A stretch of DNA of 7,459 nt, taken from Candidatus Zixiibacteriota bacterium. GTDB lineage: Bacteria > Zixibacteria > MSB-5A5 > JAABVY01. The position numbers and the translations under genes were made by a program. The notes below the pieces were generated by a model. The model was not told where the DNA came from. It did not search any database and worked only from the letters and a program-made list of their open reading frames with translations. This document shows positions 6,392-7,459 of the stretch, in pieces. The DNA lies in NCBI GenBank assembly GCA_014730285.1, contig WJIM01000211.1, positions 1 through 7,459 of the forward strand, written 5' to 3'. Position 1 is the first letter of the stretch; the number at the start of each line of letters is the position of its first letter.

Positions 6392-7390
6392 CTACTTTTC
6401 CTTCACATCCTCGATTAGCCGTCCGATGATATGTTCCGCGGTCACGCCGTCGGCCTCGGCATTGAAAGAGGTAACGATTCTATGACGCATGACCGGTTTG
6501 GCAACCTCGCGCACATCCTCCACCGAGGGTGTGGGACGGTTGTCCAGAATCGCACGGGTTTTGGCGCCCAGAATAAGGTACTGCGAGGCCCTTGGCCCGG
6601 CGCCCCAGCTAACCCAGTCCTTGATGTATTCGAGACTTGTGCCGTTTGCAGAATATCTGGTTGCTCGCACCAGACGCACAGCGTAATCGATGACATGATC
6701 CGAGACCGGGACACGCCTGACCAGCCTCTGCAGATCGGCAATATCCGAGCCGCGCAGAACAACTTGCATATCCTGTTCCTGAAGGGCGGTTGTGGTACGG
6801 ACGATCTCGTTTTCTTCCTCGTATGTGGGATAATCTATGAGAATATTGAACATGAACCTGTCTAACTGTGCCTCGGGCAGGGGATAGGTGCCTTCCTGCT
6901 CGATCGGATTCTGGGTTGCCAGCACGAAGAACGGCTCCTCGAGCGTAAATGTCTGCCCGCCGGCTGTAACCTCATGTTCCTGCATAGCCTGCAAAAGCGC
7001 CGCCTGTGTTTTGGGCGGGGTTCGGTTGATCTCATCGGCCAGCACTATATTGGCAAATACCGGGCCCTTGACGAATTTGAATTCACGGCCTCCGGTGGCC
7101 CTGTCCTCCTCCAGGATTTCTGTTCCAGTGATATCCGAGGGCATAAGGTCGGGAGTGAACTGGATTCGCGAGAATTTCAGGTCAAGCACCTGCGCAAGTG
7201 TGGAAACCAGAAGCGTTTTCGCCAGTCCGGGAACACCGATCAAGAGCACATGACCGTTGGATAAAATAGCGATCAACAGCTCCTCGATGACTTTATCCTG
7301 CCCAATGATGACCTTGCCGACTTCGGATTTGATCTTATCGCGCGCGTCTTTCAGCTTTTCCATTGTCTCGATATCTTTATTATCAGGCAC
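6392..7390 (-). CDS. MoxR-family AAA+ ATPase
   Basis: A 332-residue cytosolic AAA+ ATPase of the MoxR group, chaperone-like machines thought to help insert cofactors or assemble complexes together with vWA-type partners. Motifs in order: VIIGQDKVIEELL (27-39), Walker A GVPGLAKT (52-59), SDITGTEI (85-92), Walker B IVLADEINR (115-123, catalytic DE at 119-120), sensor 1 ATQNP (158-162), PLPEAQLDRF (170-179, arginine finger R178) and sensor 2 region GAGPRAS (264-270). The start is GTG at 7390, because AAAGGAG sits 5 bases upstream. An in-frame ATG at 7423 would put that ribosome site inside the gene and lies upstream of the predicted transcription start. It ends in TAG, the only amber stop in the window. 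It heads the minus-strand cluster and is followed by its usual partner, DUF58. Confidence 0.95.
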   Translation of the reverse strand: MPDNKDIETMEKLKDARDKIKSEVGKVIIGQDKVIEELLIAILSNGHVLLIGVPGLAKTLLVSTLAQVLDLKFSRIQFTPDLMPSDITGTEILEEDRATGGREFKFVKGPVFANIVLADEINRTPPKTQAALLQAMQEHEVTAGGQTFTLEEPFFVLATQNPIEQEGTYPLPEAQLDRFMFNILIDYPTYEEENEIVRTTTALQEQDMQVVLRGSDIADLQRLVRRVPVSDHVIDYAVRLVRATRYSANGTSLEYIKDWVSWGAGPRASQYLILGAKTRAILDNRPTPSVEDVREVAKPVMRHRIVTSFNAEADGVTAEHIIGRLIEDVKEK

Positions 7391-7395
7391 ACAAT

Positions 7396-7402
7396 CTCCT
7401 TT
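7396..7402 (-). promoter_or_regulatory. Strong Shine-Dalgarno site deciding a GTG start
   Basis: On the minus strand AAAGGAG reads 7402 to 7396, leaving a 5-base spacer before GTG (7390-7388). It is the best ribosome binding site in the window and the main reason for preferring the GTG start of MoxR over the upstream ATG at 7423. Confidence 0.8.
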
Positions 7403-7414
7403 CGTGAAAAGCGG

Positions 7415-7442
7415 AATATACATAATATTACAGTTATTTCAA
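7415..7442 (-). promoter_or_regulatory. Candidate housekeeping promoter of the MoxR-DUF58-nfo-ychF cluster
   Basis: On the minus strand a -35-like TTGAAA (7442-7437) is separated by 16 bases from a -10-like TATATT (7420-7415). Transcription would start near 7408, giving a leader of roughly 18 bases to the GTG at 7390 that carries the AAAGGAG site. The surrounding DNA is AT-rich, so alternative -10 placements are possible. No operator was recognised. Confidence 0.45.
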
Positions 7443-7459
7443 GCAATTGTTTCCGGGGA

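Noticed and set aside
7391..7423. ATG start for MoxR at 7423
   Set aside because: It would translate the AAAGGAG site as protein and lies between the candidate -35 and -10. GTG at 7390 has ideal spacing.

Overview
The window looks like chromosomal DNA of a Gram-negative (diderm) bacterium. It encodes a Wzi-type outer-membrane beta-barrel and a membrane polyprenyl-phosphate sugar transferase, and its genes are tightly packed. Gene content alone does not fix the phylum. The FCB group or a related candidate phylum is only an impression, from the divergent YchF and the style of the MoxR/DUF58 proteins.

Left part, plus strand (1-3475): the 3' end of an unrecognised gene (to 245), then a 259-base intergenic stretch, then a polyprenyl glycosylphosphotransferase (505-1920). 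A Wzi-family capsule assembly protein follows 13 bases later (1934-3475). This is most likely the distal end of a surface polysaccharide locus: the transferase loads the first sugar phosphate on the lipid carrier at the inner membrane, and the Wzi-like protein handles or anchors polymer at the outer membrane.

Right part, minus strand (7390 down to 3476): a compact four-gene cluster in the order MoxR AAA+ ATPase, DUF58 protein, endonuclease IV (nfo), YchF-like P-loop ATPase. The gaps are 9 bases, a 1-base overlap (TAATG) and 31 bases, so it reads as one operon. A plausible promoter and a strong ribosome binding site lie just upstream of MoxR. MoxR and DUF58 proteins are established partners, normally followed by Bat-type genes; here a DNA-repair nuclease and an ATPase linked to oxidative stress follow instead.

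The two blocks converge with zero intergenic bases. Their stop codons abut as TGA|TCA inside the palindrome CTGATCAG, so the transcripts must end inside, or run into, each other's genes.

I see no RNA gene, mobile element, CRISPR array or clearly new system. The points most worth a second look are the altered nucleotide-binding loops of the YchF-like protein, the unusual MoxR-DUF58-nfo-ychF grouping, and the in-frame amber junction between MoxR and DUF58.
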